From positions 6,258,563-6,322,562 of the forward strand of contig OX291540.1 in assembly GCA_946406115.1 (NCBI GenBank): a stretch of 64,000 nucleotides of DNA, read 5' to 3'. This document shows, piece by piece, positions 34,163 through 45,229 of the stretch (position 1 is its first letter; each line of letters opens with the position of its first letter). A program made the position numbers and the translations under genes. This stretch comes from Apoda limacodes. Taxonomy: Eukaryota; Arthropoda; Insecta; Lepidoptera; Limacodidae. The notes under the pieces are model-generated. The model saw only the letters and a list, made by a program, of their open reading frames with translations, was not told the DNA's origin and ran no database searches.

Positions 34163-34317
34163 AGGGACCTTATTGGGAACAGTCTCGAGTTATTCGGACT
34201 CTTAAAAATGTATGCTAATACATTCACGGTTTTGATAGATAAGTCAGACTCCTATACATTTTAGTCACGAATTTCAGAGTCCGAATAGCTTCAGACTTTC
34301 CCCAATGAGGTTTCCCT
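34163..34317. mobile_element. Small hairpin-forming element (MITE-like)
   Basis: 34163-34202 (AGGGACCTTATTGGGAACAG...TTCGGACTCT) is complementary, with a few mismatches, to 34276-34317 (AGAGTCCGAATAGCTTCAGA...TTTCCCT), with 73 bp between. Terminal inverted repeats of about 40 bp and a total of 155 bp with no coding capacity suggest a MITE. Confidence 0.6.
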
Positions 34318-34568
34318 AGATTAAACTAAGTCCAACTTCACTAGGCAATCTATATCTAAAATTCTCATATAATAATCCCATCCCAACAAATATTTACCTG
34401 CCTGTCTGTCTGTAGACATCGGAATGCCAGACATTCGTGTCTAAATTCTAATAGCTTGACCTAGAAACCTGAAAATTTTTAGCTGAAAATAAAAGCGGAA
34501 GAGTTTATTAATATTTATCCCGTGACATTTACATTTTTATGCTTAAATAAAAGGAATAAACCGTCAGA
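34318..34568. other. AT-rich sequence, no gene seen
   Basis: 34400-34450 (CTGCCTGTCTGTCTGTAGACATCGG...) is a repeat-like word; otherwise nothing. Confidence 0.4.
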
Positions 34569-34595
34569 AACCATGTAGGTGTTACCTACATGGTT
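34569..34595. repeat. Perfect 12-bp hairpin
   Basis: AACCATGTAGGT, loop GTT, ACCTACATGGTT. It is a compact stem-loop built on the GTAGGT/ACCTAC words that are common across this genome, so chance amplification is plausible. Confidence 0.85.
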
Positions 34596-35170
34596 ACGGA
34601 AACTAATAATTAGCAATTTCAGTAGAACCTAAAAAAAAATCCGCCGTCTTCCTGCTTATTCTACTCGTATAATGCAGATATTGCAATTTTTAAAAGCTAT
34701 TTATATGTAATGGAACGTTATAAACGTAAAAAAAATACAAACATTTGAAATAAGCCCATATATTTTTTAGTAGATATACAAAATATTATGCCGTAAAGTT
34801 TGAAAGGAAACTTGTTCCATTATTTGTATCGTATCGTTTATGCTTTGATAAAAACATGTTTCTACTCCATGTATGAAATTTTACTCTTATTTACATAAGG
34901 TAATATGTGATTGATTTCGCAAAAAATAATTTCTTATGGTCGTAGAAAGTCATGTTTGTCAGTCATAAGATAGCGGGATTTTTCTTCGATTCCGAAAAGT
35001 ATTAAATAAGCTGCTAGGCTGTTACTTTTAATTAAAAAGGTAGGTACTTGTTTGTTTATTAAACACTTTAAACATTGGCAATCAAATAATAGTAATGATC
35101 GTTCAGTTATTTATAATACAAAATCCACAATTTTTCCTGACTGCCAAAATAAGCTGAGAATCGAAATAAC

Positions 35171-35238
35171 GACCGAGGTAGTATGGCAGTGGTACAATGG
35201 ACTCCCTTGTCATAGGTCCCTGGTTCGATTCCCGGTAA
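35171..35238 (+). other. tRNA-like sequence (pseudo-tRNA or SINE head)
   Basis: A B-box match GGTTCGATTCC (35222-35232), inside CCTGGTTCGATTCCCGG, lies about 35-40 bp after an A-box/D-loop-like TATGGCAGTGGTAC. TTGTCAT occupies the place of the anticodon loop, reminiscent of tRNA-Asp (GTC). The T stem has one mismatch, the anticodon stem pairs poorly and the acceptor stem does not pair, so it is not a working tRNA. A tRNA-derived SINE head or a decayed tRNA copy fits. Confidence 0.5.
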
Positions 35239-36374
35239 ATTTAACTGATATTGTAACAATTGGTGTATCGTAGTACCTCAAATATGGTTAAAGCGTAGTT
35301 TGACAAACACATCGCGCCGCTCCTAATCAAATTCGTCGGTTTCTTTGCATTAGGTACAATTTGTACTAGGTATACACTCGTCAATAATTTGTACATACTA
35401 GGCACATTAGTCATGTGTACTAAGTATACACTCAAAAAATTTGGAGTGTTTTTCTAAATACTAGTTGGATGGATGGATATTAGACGTCTTAGATCATGGA
35501 TATTAGATATTGGTCGTTAATTTGTACTCTTATTTTAAGACCTATGCCTGATTGGCAAACTGACGTAGTACCCGGTACAAGGCTAAGAACCTAAACGATT
35601 AAAAGCGAGCCGAAAGTTTTTAGTTGCCACCATAGGATCTGCTTTATATTTCATTACCTTTCATGAAATTCCAGCTATTAAGGCTCATTTAGATTGAGAG
35701 AGATTCCCGTCCCAAAGATACGATTACCGGAAGAACAAAAAAGTTTCTTCACGTGAACATTTGCAAGTGTTGCCCTTCGACGTGGGCAACAATCGCATCG
35801 CCTTTGAATTTTGAACATCTCCGTGTAAAAACGGCGCCAGTCACTATCATGAGTGCAGTGCGCTAGGGTGTTTTAATTATCTTTTCTTTAAGACAAGAAT
35901 TAATGAAACAAAAACAAAAAAACAGCTTTCAATAATGTGGCAATCAGTATTTCTTGCATCTCGATTTTTGTAGCGTTTATTCTCTGTTCCACAGACACTC
36001 GTAACTCCTATATAGTTCAATGAACTTCATATTATCACCAGTTCCAAACGTAATTGATTTTTATGTCATTTTGAGAACAATACCGAAGTAAATAGAAATT
36101 GGTAAATCTAGCACTTAAAAACAGTTCAAACCGATTTATTTGATATGTGCAGGTTTCCTCACAATGTTTCCCTTTACAAGGAATCAATACAGACAATAAT
36201 ATTCAAGTTATTATATTATATTTTATGCTTTTCGCCCATACTACGTTTATATTCCTCGTTGTATGCATCAGAACTACTTTGACTTTGTCCTTTGTCCCCT
36301 CTTAAGAAAAAGACTCATTGACATACGCCCCTCAGGACTCAAGGCGAAATCGAGACCCCTAGGGCACCACTTTT
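35239..36374. other. Unassigned sequence with a local duplication
   Basis: GTACTAGGTATACACTCG/GTACTAAGTATACACTCA is repeated at about 35364-35430 within a direct duplication of about 65 bp. 35700-35870 is GC-richer and contains TTCACGTGAA, but no gene is recognised. Confidence 0.35.
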
Positions 36375-36470
36375 TTTTTCTTCCAAATATATATTCTTCG
36401 GAAAGACAGACAGAGGCGTAGGCTTAGTTATAGGGCTCTCATTGGCACCCTTTGGATTGGAAATCCTATA
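36375..36470 (+). repeat. Dispersed repeat family A fragment
   Basis: GGAAAGACAGACAGAGGCGT, AGGCTTAGTTATAGGGCTC and TTGGCACCCTTTGG match the corresponding part of the family-A copy at 59.4-59.46 kb. Confidence 0.55.
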
Positions 36471-37049
36471 AAAGAAGTGCATCTAAAGTTCCAAATAAAA
36501 CGGTTGGACCATCACTTAAGTAATGTCAAATGAAGTTTGTAGAAACAGAAAGAATCCACCTCGAACATGAACTCTGATGACACTTGAACTCCTCTTACCC
36601 ATACCTTAAAAATCGATTATCATATTAGTGTTTAATATTGAACACGGACCTTCCAATGACAGTGCTACGAGTATTAACATTCAAGGAGGGTAAATAAATT
36701 ACACGTTTAATATTACATAGCTGTGTAGAAATACACGAGATCACGATCACGATCGGGGTGATTATCTAATTGCATTGGTTATGACTGAGGTTGCGGCAAA
36801 TGATGGAATAGAATGGATCGATTTTTATGAATGAATTCACAATAATAGTATTTACCTGCTGAGTAGCATGTGTAGAGCAGTATTTACATAAAACTTAATA
36901 CGTGAATGGGATATTCCTTACTCCCATAACCTATTTTTGGATTTGGAAGACAATGACTCACAAAATATACATCTTAAAGAACAGTTACTTATAGAATATA
37001 GAACTTAAACTGTAATTTTGAAACCCTTTCTTGCGACACCTCACACAAC
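36471..37049. other. Intergenic sequence, no gene seen
   Basis: No recognisable element or frame. Confidence 0.35.
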
Positions 37050-37108
37050 TTAGGCTGCGGTGACCGCTTACCATCAGACGGACAGTAAGTTTTTTTGCCA
37101 CATTAGTG
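37050..37108 (+). mobile_element. Jockey-like LINE 3' tail fragment
   Basis: TGCGGTGACCGCTTACCATC, AGACGGACAGTAAG and TTTGCCACATTAGTG match the tail at 7.63-7.69 kb. Nothing of the coding region remains upstream. Confidence 0.75.
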
Positions 37109-37295
37109 AGTGAGAGACAGTGGAAGATACGGAGAAGGATAAAGGAACTTTTAATTCCGGAAAATTTAAAGGCTTTCGCGGGAGTATCTAACCACAAATT
37201 TTACGAACGAACCATAGCTGCAGGTATAGCGTGCTATAACAAACCCTTTTTTTATCCAAATTCTTGGATATAATTGAAATAGCTTTAATTCATAT

Positions 37296-37503
37296 ATAAT
37301 GTACTTGCTTTTCCCAGCGGTTCCACTCGCCCTAAATTCGGTTACCGGTGTAGGATTTCAACGGCAACTTCTCAATTATAGAAAAAAAAAACCGACTCAC
37401 ATTTGACGTTTTCAAGTAGCCTATATAGTTTATCTGGAAAGAGGTAACAGACAGACAGACTGACAGACAGACAGTTACTGTCGCATTTATAATATTAGTA
37501 TGG
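37296..37503 (+). repeat. Dispersed repeat family B, short copy
   Basis: Starts GTACTTGCTTTTCCCAGCGG, has CAACGGCAACTTCTCAATTA and ACCGACTCACATTTG, then GGAAAGAGGTAACAGACAGA, and ends in CAGTTACTGTCGCATTTATA, ATATTAGTATGGA. It contains a GACA microsatellite at about 37447-37477. This layout gives the complete outline of family B in this window. Confidence 0.75.
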
Positions 37504-38029
37504 ATTCCTAGCCTAACAGTTGACTGAAATCGTCAAAGATTTGAAACAGAAAAGTTCCGAAATCTCATATCTGGGTAACTTTGAGCCGCATAGCGAAGCA
37601 GCAACAACATACATAGTTGTTCTATTTTTATACGATCAGTAGGTTCTTTGTTTGTTCCAAAACTAATACTCTATTGAAACGTTTGCTCTTTGTAACCACA
37701 AAATAAATAGAAGCTTTTACCGCAATATATGTTCAACGTTGTCCACTAGACACACATTAGGCAGTGGCCTGTAAATATTTACCGATACGAACGTTCCCGC
37801 CCGCTTGCTGTTATATAGAGCCACGCTGCTATCAATACGCTAAGGCCATTTTATCATCATTTCAATGTGGTAATATGTAAATGTATTCATTATTAAGTTT
37901 AAAACATAAAGTTGGTGGTGGACAGTGACCAGTTAGCCTGATCCACAAGTATATACGAGCTTTGATTAAGACATGCTCGCAGTATCTTTAAAGGTCATAT
38001 TATCAAAAACGTCGAGATTCGAAGGTAAG
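37504..38029. other. Intergenic sequence, no gene seen
   Basis: 37740-37860 is moderately GC-rich (CGAACGTTCCCGCCCGCTTGC) without a recognisable frame. Confidence 0.35.
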
Positions 38030-38290
38030 TTAGAATCACCGACATAGTTCGCAGAACGAGCAAGCTGAAGTTACAATAGGCAGGTCATACCTATTTTTCG
38101 CAGAACCGATGATCGTATATACGTAGATACGTATTGGAGAGCGCTGCGTTGCTATTTAGCTGATGATGACCGATGATCTGAAAAGGTATCTGGAAGTGGC
38201 TAGATCAGATAGGTGGATAGATGGACGGGGTGTGGTGGCGTTGCTTAGAAAAGGGTTATTTTAAGCTGCTGTATAGGCTGGCTAGAATAA
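38030..38290 (+). mobile_element. RTE-type LINE, extreme C-terminal fragment
   Basis: The plus strand reads ITDIVRRTSKLKLQ, stop, AGH, the conserved RTE C-terminal sequence normally ending in KWQWAGH, then after a gap DDLKRYLEVARSDRW, matching the DDLKRVAGSxW block. It is a 5'-truncated, internally deleted RTE insertion. Confidence 0.75.
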
Positions 38291-38344
38291 TAGTTGCAAA
38301 TGTTACTTAGTTACATTTGATGAACTGCACGAAATGTTTGACGA

Positions 38345-38920
38345 AATGGTTTTAGCAAAACCAATGCCGATATATCGGCGATATTTAATTTTTTCCGGTA
38401 TATCAGAATCGGCGATATTAATGTCCTGGTTATTATTTATTATAAATTCACTACAGCACGGATGCGAATGAGGAAGAATTTCGTTCAATGACCGGTCACT
38501 ATTTGTCTCTGTTGCACGCTCATAATTATTTACCGTCGCGCTGGCACAGATGTGATGACCGACCGCTGTCATCAGAAATTACTACTATTTGGCCACTGAA
38601 CACAGGCTAAAAAGTAAAAGGTCAATGTACGAAATTCTCTGTGCTTCGCGTCCGTGGTATAGTAAACGCGCGGGCAAGTGCCTGGAGCGATCTAAACGCA
38701 CCCTAATTTATTTATACCTTCATATCTTTATTACATTCTTTCGGCAGTTTGCCCGGCTCATCTACTGATCAAGCTTATTTTAGTAGTTGCTTTCTTCAAT
38801 GTATTCAGTAATAGTTAATTTTAAAAGTAAGCTAAGTGAATTCACATCGGCGATACCTTTTTATAAAAATCGGTATCGGTATCATATCGGGAAAAACCCG
38901 TATCGGGGCATCGCTAATTA
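38345..38920. mobile_element. Element with ATCGGCGATA-bearing ends, containing family D
   Basis: The left part has CGATATATCGGCGATATT (about 38367-38384) and ATCGGCGATATT again; the right part has ACATCGGCGATACC, then ATCGGTATCGGTATC and CCCGTATCGGGGCATCGC (38846-38920). Between them, 38440-38540 is the reverse complement of family D at 29.82-29.95 kb. The repeated ATCGGCGATA/ATCGGTATC words at both ends suggest the termini of a DNA transposon or MITE, but exact inverted repeats and a transposase are not seen. Confidence 0.45.
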
Positions 38921-39028
38921 GGACCTTATTTTATAAATAACGAGATATATGTAGTTTTAGACAGTTTTTGTGATTTCAGGTAAACTGAAAAATATGACTC
39001 TTCCTGACATCTATTGGAGAGTAGTGAT

Positions 39029-39106
39029 AAGCAACACTAAAGCTACTTGATAACAGATGGCGTTATTAAGCAACGCTTAAGCTACTTGACAATAGATGGC
39101 GTAGTT
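39029..39106 (+). repeat. Two-copy 39-bp direct repeat
   Basis: AAGCAACACTAAAGCTACTT... and AAGCAACGCTTAAGCTACTT..., each ending near AGATGGCGTxxTT, repeat with a period of 39 bp (39029 and 39068). Confidence 0.8.
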
Positions 39107-40374
39107 AAGGTCCCCAGGTACTTTAAGTTATTTGGATAGTCTATTTTAGAAAGGATAGACAAATGGAGGCAAGTTTTGTTTAGAAAAGGTCGTAGAATGT
39201 ATAACGTTTAAAGGGAGGAGAGGTCAAGTGTATAGAAACACTGATGCGATCGGATAAAGCAAAAGAGTCGTGCCACGATCGTATTTGATTCAGATAATAA
39301 TTGCAAGTATTACCTTTGCCTACCCCTATGGAAAACTGGCGTTCTGTAAAGTAAACTTGTGAAAGTGTTTCAGTACAAGTTAATAGCGGTATAAGAAAAT
39401 ACCCCACAAGTGAATTGCCAACAAGGATTTTGTTTTTCCCAAAATATGCCTTATTTTGCTTGTATTTAAGTCTATAAAAAATGATGATTTCGGTCATTTT
39501 CAATATTATGTTATTGACAAAAAAAAATGTGTCCGTTTCTGATAATACCTAGAATAGTGAAGTAGAACACTTCTTTTATACTTAATGTGTTAAATTGGTA
39601 CAGTTCCTTTTATTTTGACTGAAGTTATTAGTTTTTACCAAAATATTTTCTTTTCATAAAAATTACTTAAGGCTCCATAGTACTAGGGGCTACGACAAAA
39701 TATGAATTGCTTATAACTTAGCGATGAAAAAACTTATAAGTCTAATTTAAAAATTATATTTAAACTTTATTGTGACGGCTATAATTTAATAAAAAGGAAG
39801 AAATACTTAGTTTAGAAATCAATTATTAATATGACTAAAAACGTGCCTTTTGCACCATTTAACCCAATTTTAATTGAAAATTTTAGCTGATGAAAAAATT
39901 TACGACGGATTCCAGCCTTAAATATTTTTTTTATTTAACATGTAAAACTGTACAAGAAACCATCCTTCAGGGACCGGAAACTTATAAAACGTTTTAATTT
40001 GTTGGTCTGTTATAGTTTGTAATTTTGGGCATTTCAAGGTTGAATTAAGAATTTTCATAATAGTATACTAAATACTTCAACCACTGCATCTTAATTTGCG
40101 GCAGGGTTAGCAAAGATAGTTTAATGTTTACTTAGTGGCGTAAAATAAAAAATTGTGACCGACTTCACCTTCACCCTTACTCATAATAAATCAGACTTGT
40201 ACTTGGTTACAGTTTGGCCTAGAAAACTTTAAACGTCGTAGAAAACGTACAAGGAAATAATAAACATGCTATCGGCAAGGTAACAATGCATTGATTTTTA
40301 CTTTTACTAATATATTTTTCATACCTCTACGTCATTTCACAAGCCTTGAACTTGTTAAATTGAAATACGAAACA
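39107..40374. other. AT-rich sequence, no gene seen
   Basis: The 107-codon minus frame at 39180-39503 (MKMTEIIIFYRLKYKQN...) has no domain I recognise and no neighbouring gene structure. The remainder is anonymous. Confidence 0.35.
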
Positions 40375-41460
40375 TTACTGATGAAATAAAAGTAGCAATC
40401 GTTACCTTTGTCGACCTAAAAAAAACATTTGACAGAGTCAGAGATAAAATTCTACTAAATTAATTATATGACGTTGGTATTAAGGGCCACGCACTTAAGA
40501 TTTTTATGTCATATTTATCTAACCATAAACAAATAGTCAAAATAGGAGCATACAAGAGCTCCTCGAGTCTTATGACTTATGGTGTACCAAATGATCAATT
40601 TTAGGGGTTAAAAGTTAGGAAAAATTTGGTTAAAAGGAGACTTAACATTATATCCCGACGACAAGACCCTTTTCTACTAAGGCCACTTGGTCGGATGTAT
40701 CATACCTACTATGCAAAGTGATTTAAACCTGTTTAATACATGGTTCTAAGAAAACTTACTTACCACTTACAATGATATAATCATGGTAGCTAAAAAAATG
40801 GTAATTTTCGAATAAAGATTAATATCAGGTTGAATAAGAAAAATATCTTGATATAACAAGCAGTTAAATTGAACAGCACATTAAGTGAAAATTAAGTCAA
40901 AAATAAACTCTGTCACTGGTTCTTTACATACCATAGCCAAATTTACCCCAAAAAATATAAAATAAGTAATATAGAACACACTTGTTAAACCACAGACTAT
41001 CTTATTGAAATCTCCCGAAGTGCGACAAAATCTATTTTAGACATAGTACAAGTAGCTAAATAAACTTAGCTAAAATAAACTCATGAAGGTACTTTTCAAC
41101 TATACGATTTTTCACACCTTCTCACAAAATATACAAAGACACTATAAGATCATAAAAATTAACCAAACATATACTTGCAATAGTATGTATTTAGTTATAC
41201 GAAAATATTAAACAAGGACATCCACAAGCAAATAATATTCACCAAAAAATATCAAACTCAAAAAATTAAGCTACTGAACTCAAATAATCTTCAAGCACAA
41301 TGACCTAGAACAAACTATGGGACTAAAAACGTGATATTTGATAGTGTGCAACTGTACAATAACCTTTCGAAAAATATAAAGGAAATAAAATCTATGAACA
41401 GTTATTACCATCTGATAAAAACTCATGTCTTAAATAATTAATAACTACAAAACGAATTTA
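40375..41460 (+). mobile_element. Degenerate LINE RT (CR1/Jockey superfamily)
   Basis: The plus-strand frame gives VAIVTFVDLKKTFDRVRDKI (first catalytic Asp region), GIKGHALKIFMSYLSNHKQI, MTYGVPNDQF where YGVPQGSxLGP is expected, and LYPDDKTLFY (YPDD at 40651-40662, Ala to Pro in YADD), then a worn thumb region. A C-terminal KNVIFDSVQLYNNLSKNIKE near 41330-41390 corresponds to the LYNxLPxxIK end of these proteins. Many stops and AT-drift show great age. It resembles, but is not the same family as, the element at 16.8-18.4 kb. Confidence 0.8.
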
Positions 41461-41504
41461 TTTATTTATTTTTTGGTTTTGAAATGACAGAATTCTGAGG
41501 TACA

Positions 41505-42130
41505 ACGGTGTATGGGCTGATAGTGATGCTGTAAAAATGGAGTATTACAATTATTTTTATGATATACGATATCCTATTGTGGGGTTATGCTGCAGATATA
41601 AATTGAATATTTATGTTACAAAAAAAAGGACGATTCATGCTATTTACAGACTAGTATCTAATGTACCTCTGAGATAAATTTAAGGAGATAAAAATATTAG
41701 TTGTTTCAGCAATAAGTTATACATATAGATAACTTAAATTAAAAATAATTGATGTTGCATGATACACGTCCAATCAAAGTTAGTAACTGTTGTATGGGAC
41801 AATTTGTTCACATTTATAACAATGTGTTCACATTTACAACAAAGTCCCCAATAAAATTGAACAGCAACAATACCTAATCACAAACCTGTTATAAAAAAGG
41901 ATTGTACTAATTTCAGATTATTTAGATAATAAAATTCATGGGATTAAAGATCAGAAATCCTCTGTATCCGCTAAAAGGTATTTTATAAATAAAAGATATT
42001 TATCTCTATCTATGAAAAAAATGTATATCAGACAAAATATCATAAACTTGTAATTTTTTTTGAAAAGAGTAACTGCTGTGCTTATTGCCGGCTCCTCTAA
42101 ATGCAAAACTACATTATGATCCGGTTGTAT
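41505..42130 (+). mobile_element. Degenerate LINE fragment related to the 22-kb element
   Basis: VKMEYYNYFYD, then DILLWGYAADIN, IFMLQK, TIHAIYRLVSNVPLR and KVPNKI follow the order of the C-terminal half of the RT at 22.65-23.1 kb (FSYFHSVM, GILLWGKAGDID, ILQKRAVPSIYKLGP, NKIPEHV). The 3' side carries AACTGCTGTGCTTATTGCCG, GCTCCTC, matching the 3' UTR word at 23.28 kb. Confidence 0.75.
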
Positions 42131-43484
42131 GTCAGTAATAACATATGACGATATACAAGACCTTTCAAAGGGACTATTTAAATAAAGATATTGTTCATTG
42201 TTATTTTCCTAAACCATCTCTATTTCAAGTACTAGACGATAGAAAGAAAAAGGTCTTTATTAAGCTCACATAATATAAACTTAACCTTAAATATAGTATA
42301 AAAGATACATTTAGTTTTGCAAAATAATATGAAAAAAAATCATAGAATAGCAGGACTTAGAAGTTTATCCCGATTCCGGTCAACTTTTGTATTTTTTTTT
42401 CGTTAATAACTTTATTTGGACTATTACGCATATTTTTACCAAATACCAAATATATACCAAAATAGTTTGCAATGTTGTAAGTTGCTTTTATTTTGGAACC
42501 GTATTTATCAAAATTGAAGATAAAGATAACATTTCATTTATTTCAATACATGATTCACTAAGGTACATACAACTTTAAGTTCGATAATAACTACGTTACT
42601 TAAGAAACTCAGGGCCTTGAAGTTAACAATTATTTATTTACCTCTATGCCCCTGAATTCAGTTCAAGTTTCGAAAAGTACCCGCCCTATAGGTATTGATT
42701 AATTAAGGAAATAATGATGCAAATGGCTGTTGTTTTTACTGCGTTCACTTAGAAGTTTCATTTTTCTACAGAACCAAGGAACCGTAGACTTTAGTGGTTG
42801 AAATGATGCTTTTAAGCATTCCTAAAAAACAATTACTTAAAAAGATTGTTTAATTTGATATAACTACAAAATAACGATTTTGAGCGTTTTGCCTTTCGTT
42901 TTGCTGTAAGACCTTGCTATACTTGCCAAAAACCTTGGTCTGGAACCATGTCAGCAGCATGTACCATATAGGTTTTGTTTTATTTGTGAACGTCTAAATA
43001 TACTTTGACTTGGAAGCTCGTTATTACAAAGATTTCTTTAGTGCCACTTGTCCCGTTGTCTGTAATCAAATCTTGCAAGATAAATTTGATACACTTCCCG
43101 GTGTTCGATTAACGATTAATACACATGTAAGTCGGATGTCAATGCAATATAATCATTTCGTAGAGCTGGTCTGATGATGAAGCCGGAATGTGGCCTAAGG
43201 AACTATGTAACGAAACGACGTTAAAAGTTTAGACTTGTTTGATTTGTCTTGGGAAGTACTCTGGTTTTAAACTAAATGTGATAAAAGTTATATATATTTT
43301 TGTTTATAACTCTTAGAAACTTTAGATTTTGGTTATTGATTTTTAAAATAATTTAATACCTCTACGAGTTTCTATGAAATGGGGTCTAAAATGACATAGA
43401 AACAGGTGTATTTTTTGTGATTTAACCACAAATAAACAATTTTTAGATTTTTTCCTTTGCTTTAGCTTTGGTTTTTGGTTTTTG
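42131..43484. other. AT-rich sequence with old dispersed-repeat pieces
   Basis: 42905-42990 is a worn relative of family E (TTGCCAAAAACCTTGG...ACCATATAGGTTTTG). 43160-43250 (GGTCTGATGATGAAGCCGGA...GAACTATGTAACGAAACGACG) is a common lepidopteran dispersed sequence. No gene is seen. Confidence 0.4.
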
Positions 43485-43692
43485 CCAAATGTCATAATTC
43501 TAGGTCAACGGAAACTACCCTATAGGTTTTGGATTATTTGCAAGCGTCAAAATATGCAGCATAAATGGCCGTATTTTTCATTCAAGTTTCATTTGATAAT
43601 TTAATTTTTAATTTGATAATAATTTTAATTTGATAACCCTACTCGTTTCCGAGAAATTTGATTTTGACAGACCGACAGACAGACAGATGTTT
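43485..43692 (+). repeat. Dispersed repeat family E
   Basis: TTGCCAAATGTCATAATTCT, AGGTCAACGGAAACTACCCT and ATAGGTTTT match the reverse complement of 54733-54800. The copy ends in a GACA-type microsatellite (CAGACCGACAGACAGACAGA). Confidence 0.65.
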
Positions 43693-44794
43693 TTTTTTTG
43701 ATGCAATACATTCTCCTCGCATAGACGTCGAAGGTTACCACCAACCTTACCAATCAAACAGTCCATTAGTTATTTCCGTAACAACAGCGTCTCTGGACAG
43801 TCTCGCATTGTTTTATACATAACATGTCCGTACGATTAGGGATTTCATTACTTTACACAGCCCGTCTATTATTAAACACGATAATACAAGTAATTTATGT
43901 TAAACTGTAAAAGTCTAGATGTTATCGAATGGTACTGAAAGCAGTGGATATGTGGCAAAATTTTATATTATAAACACACAAGGGCGGGGTACTCCTGTTT
44001 ATGCAGAAAAAAATATGCCAAAATTTTTAAACTAAATGTGTTTATTAACACAAAGGTGTTGATTAACATAAAGATGTTGATTTTACGAACCACGGTAGCT
44101 TGAAATAAAAAGATTCTTATTTGAACAAATATAGTTAAGTACCCTAAAAATATTTTAGAATCACTATGTTTTAAAATTTTGTTTTACCCATATTTTCATA
44201 TCAACATATTTTTTTTAATTTTTTTTTTTTGTTTAGGCAACATATACTATACTAATAAAACCTTGAACGACATAAAGATATAACGCAGACCAAACCAACA
44301 TCTAACATAAAATAACACAACATTATGTTTTATTTACAGTCACCCACATACTTCTGTAGATGCACTGCATCATATTGATTATACTTTTCCCTGTACTAAG
44401 GTACTTAAGTTAATGAAATTTTTTTACTGAAAATTTAAATTCAAATCTTATCTCGTTGCGACTTAACAAACATTTAATTTAAATTTGAAACTGTTGGAGA
44501 GTGTTTGGGGCGGATAAATTATCTCCTAAGGGATGTGAGTTACACGAGTAAACCGGATGCTTTTATTCTGGTTATAACTTGTCTGTGACATTTACCAGAG
44601 GGAGTGTCTTAATTAAAATTTACAAATAACCTATTTTATCTATTGATATAAAAAGTTAGGTTATGGTTGACTCGAGCTAATATATTTGACTCAAGACTAA
44701 AATGACATTTGTCCCACCTTAGGACGACGGAGCTAATTCTGTATACAACCTCATAACTCTATAGTCCTTAACAAGTTGTGCATAAAAGTCTATG
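43693..44794. other. AT-rich sequence, no gene seen
   Basis: No recognisable frame. T-rich tracts occur at 44211-44235. Confidence 0.4.
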
Positions 44795-45180
44795 ATTTGT
44801 CAAGTACTAGCTTCTGCCAGTGGCTTTGCCCGCAATAAATTCTATTCAGATTTCTACGGCAAGTCCTCTAATACAACTATGAAAACCGTGTTCAATTTCG
44901 TGCAGAAACTAAGATTCCAACTATCATTTGCTATTGATTTTATTGCTCTTAGAAAGCTCGTGCTTAAATTTGGTGCCACTGTTTCGTCTCAACAAGTTCA
45001 ACAGCTGAATCGGCGTTAGTTCTGCTGTTTGCCGAGTTCACTTCAAACTTGTATCAGACGTATGTCTACGGAGTGAAGCCGCATGCACACACATGTGCGC
45101 GATGCTGGCGCGATGCCAGCGCCGCGGCTCGGCCGCAAGAGACAGGAATAGCTTTAGCGACGTTACCCTTGTGTTATTAA
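44795..45180 (+). repeat. Family-B start joined to an unassigned repeat-like block
   Basis: 44805-44870 reads ACTAGCTTCTGCCAGTGGCT, TTGCCCGCAATAAATTC, GGCAAGTCCTC, a family-B left end. It continues into an open plus frame (44792-45019, MICQVLASASGF...) and a GC-rich tract at 45060-45140 with short hairpins (GCTGGC-GCGAT-GCCAGC). The second part is not recognised. Confidence 0.45.
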
Positions 45181-45229
45181 TTGCCCTTAATACCAATTTT
45201 TGGACACAAATTTTGCATTCCATTGCATT

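Noticed and set aside
39180..39503. 107-codon minus-strand ORF
   Set aside because: No domain or homology pattern, and no splice or promoter context; such lengths occur by chance in 64 kb.
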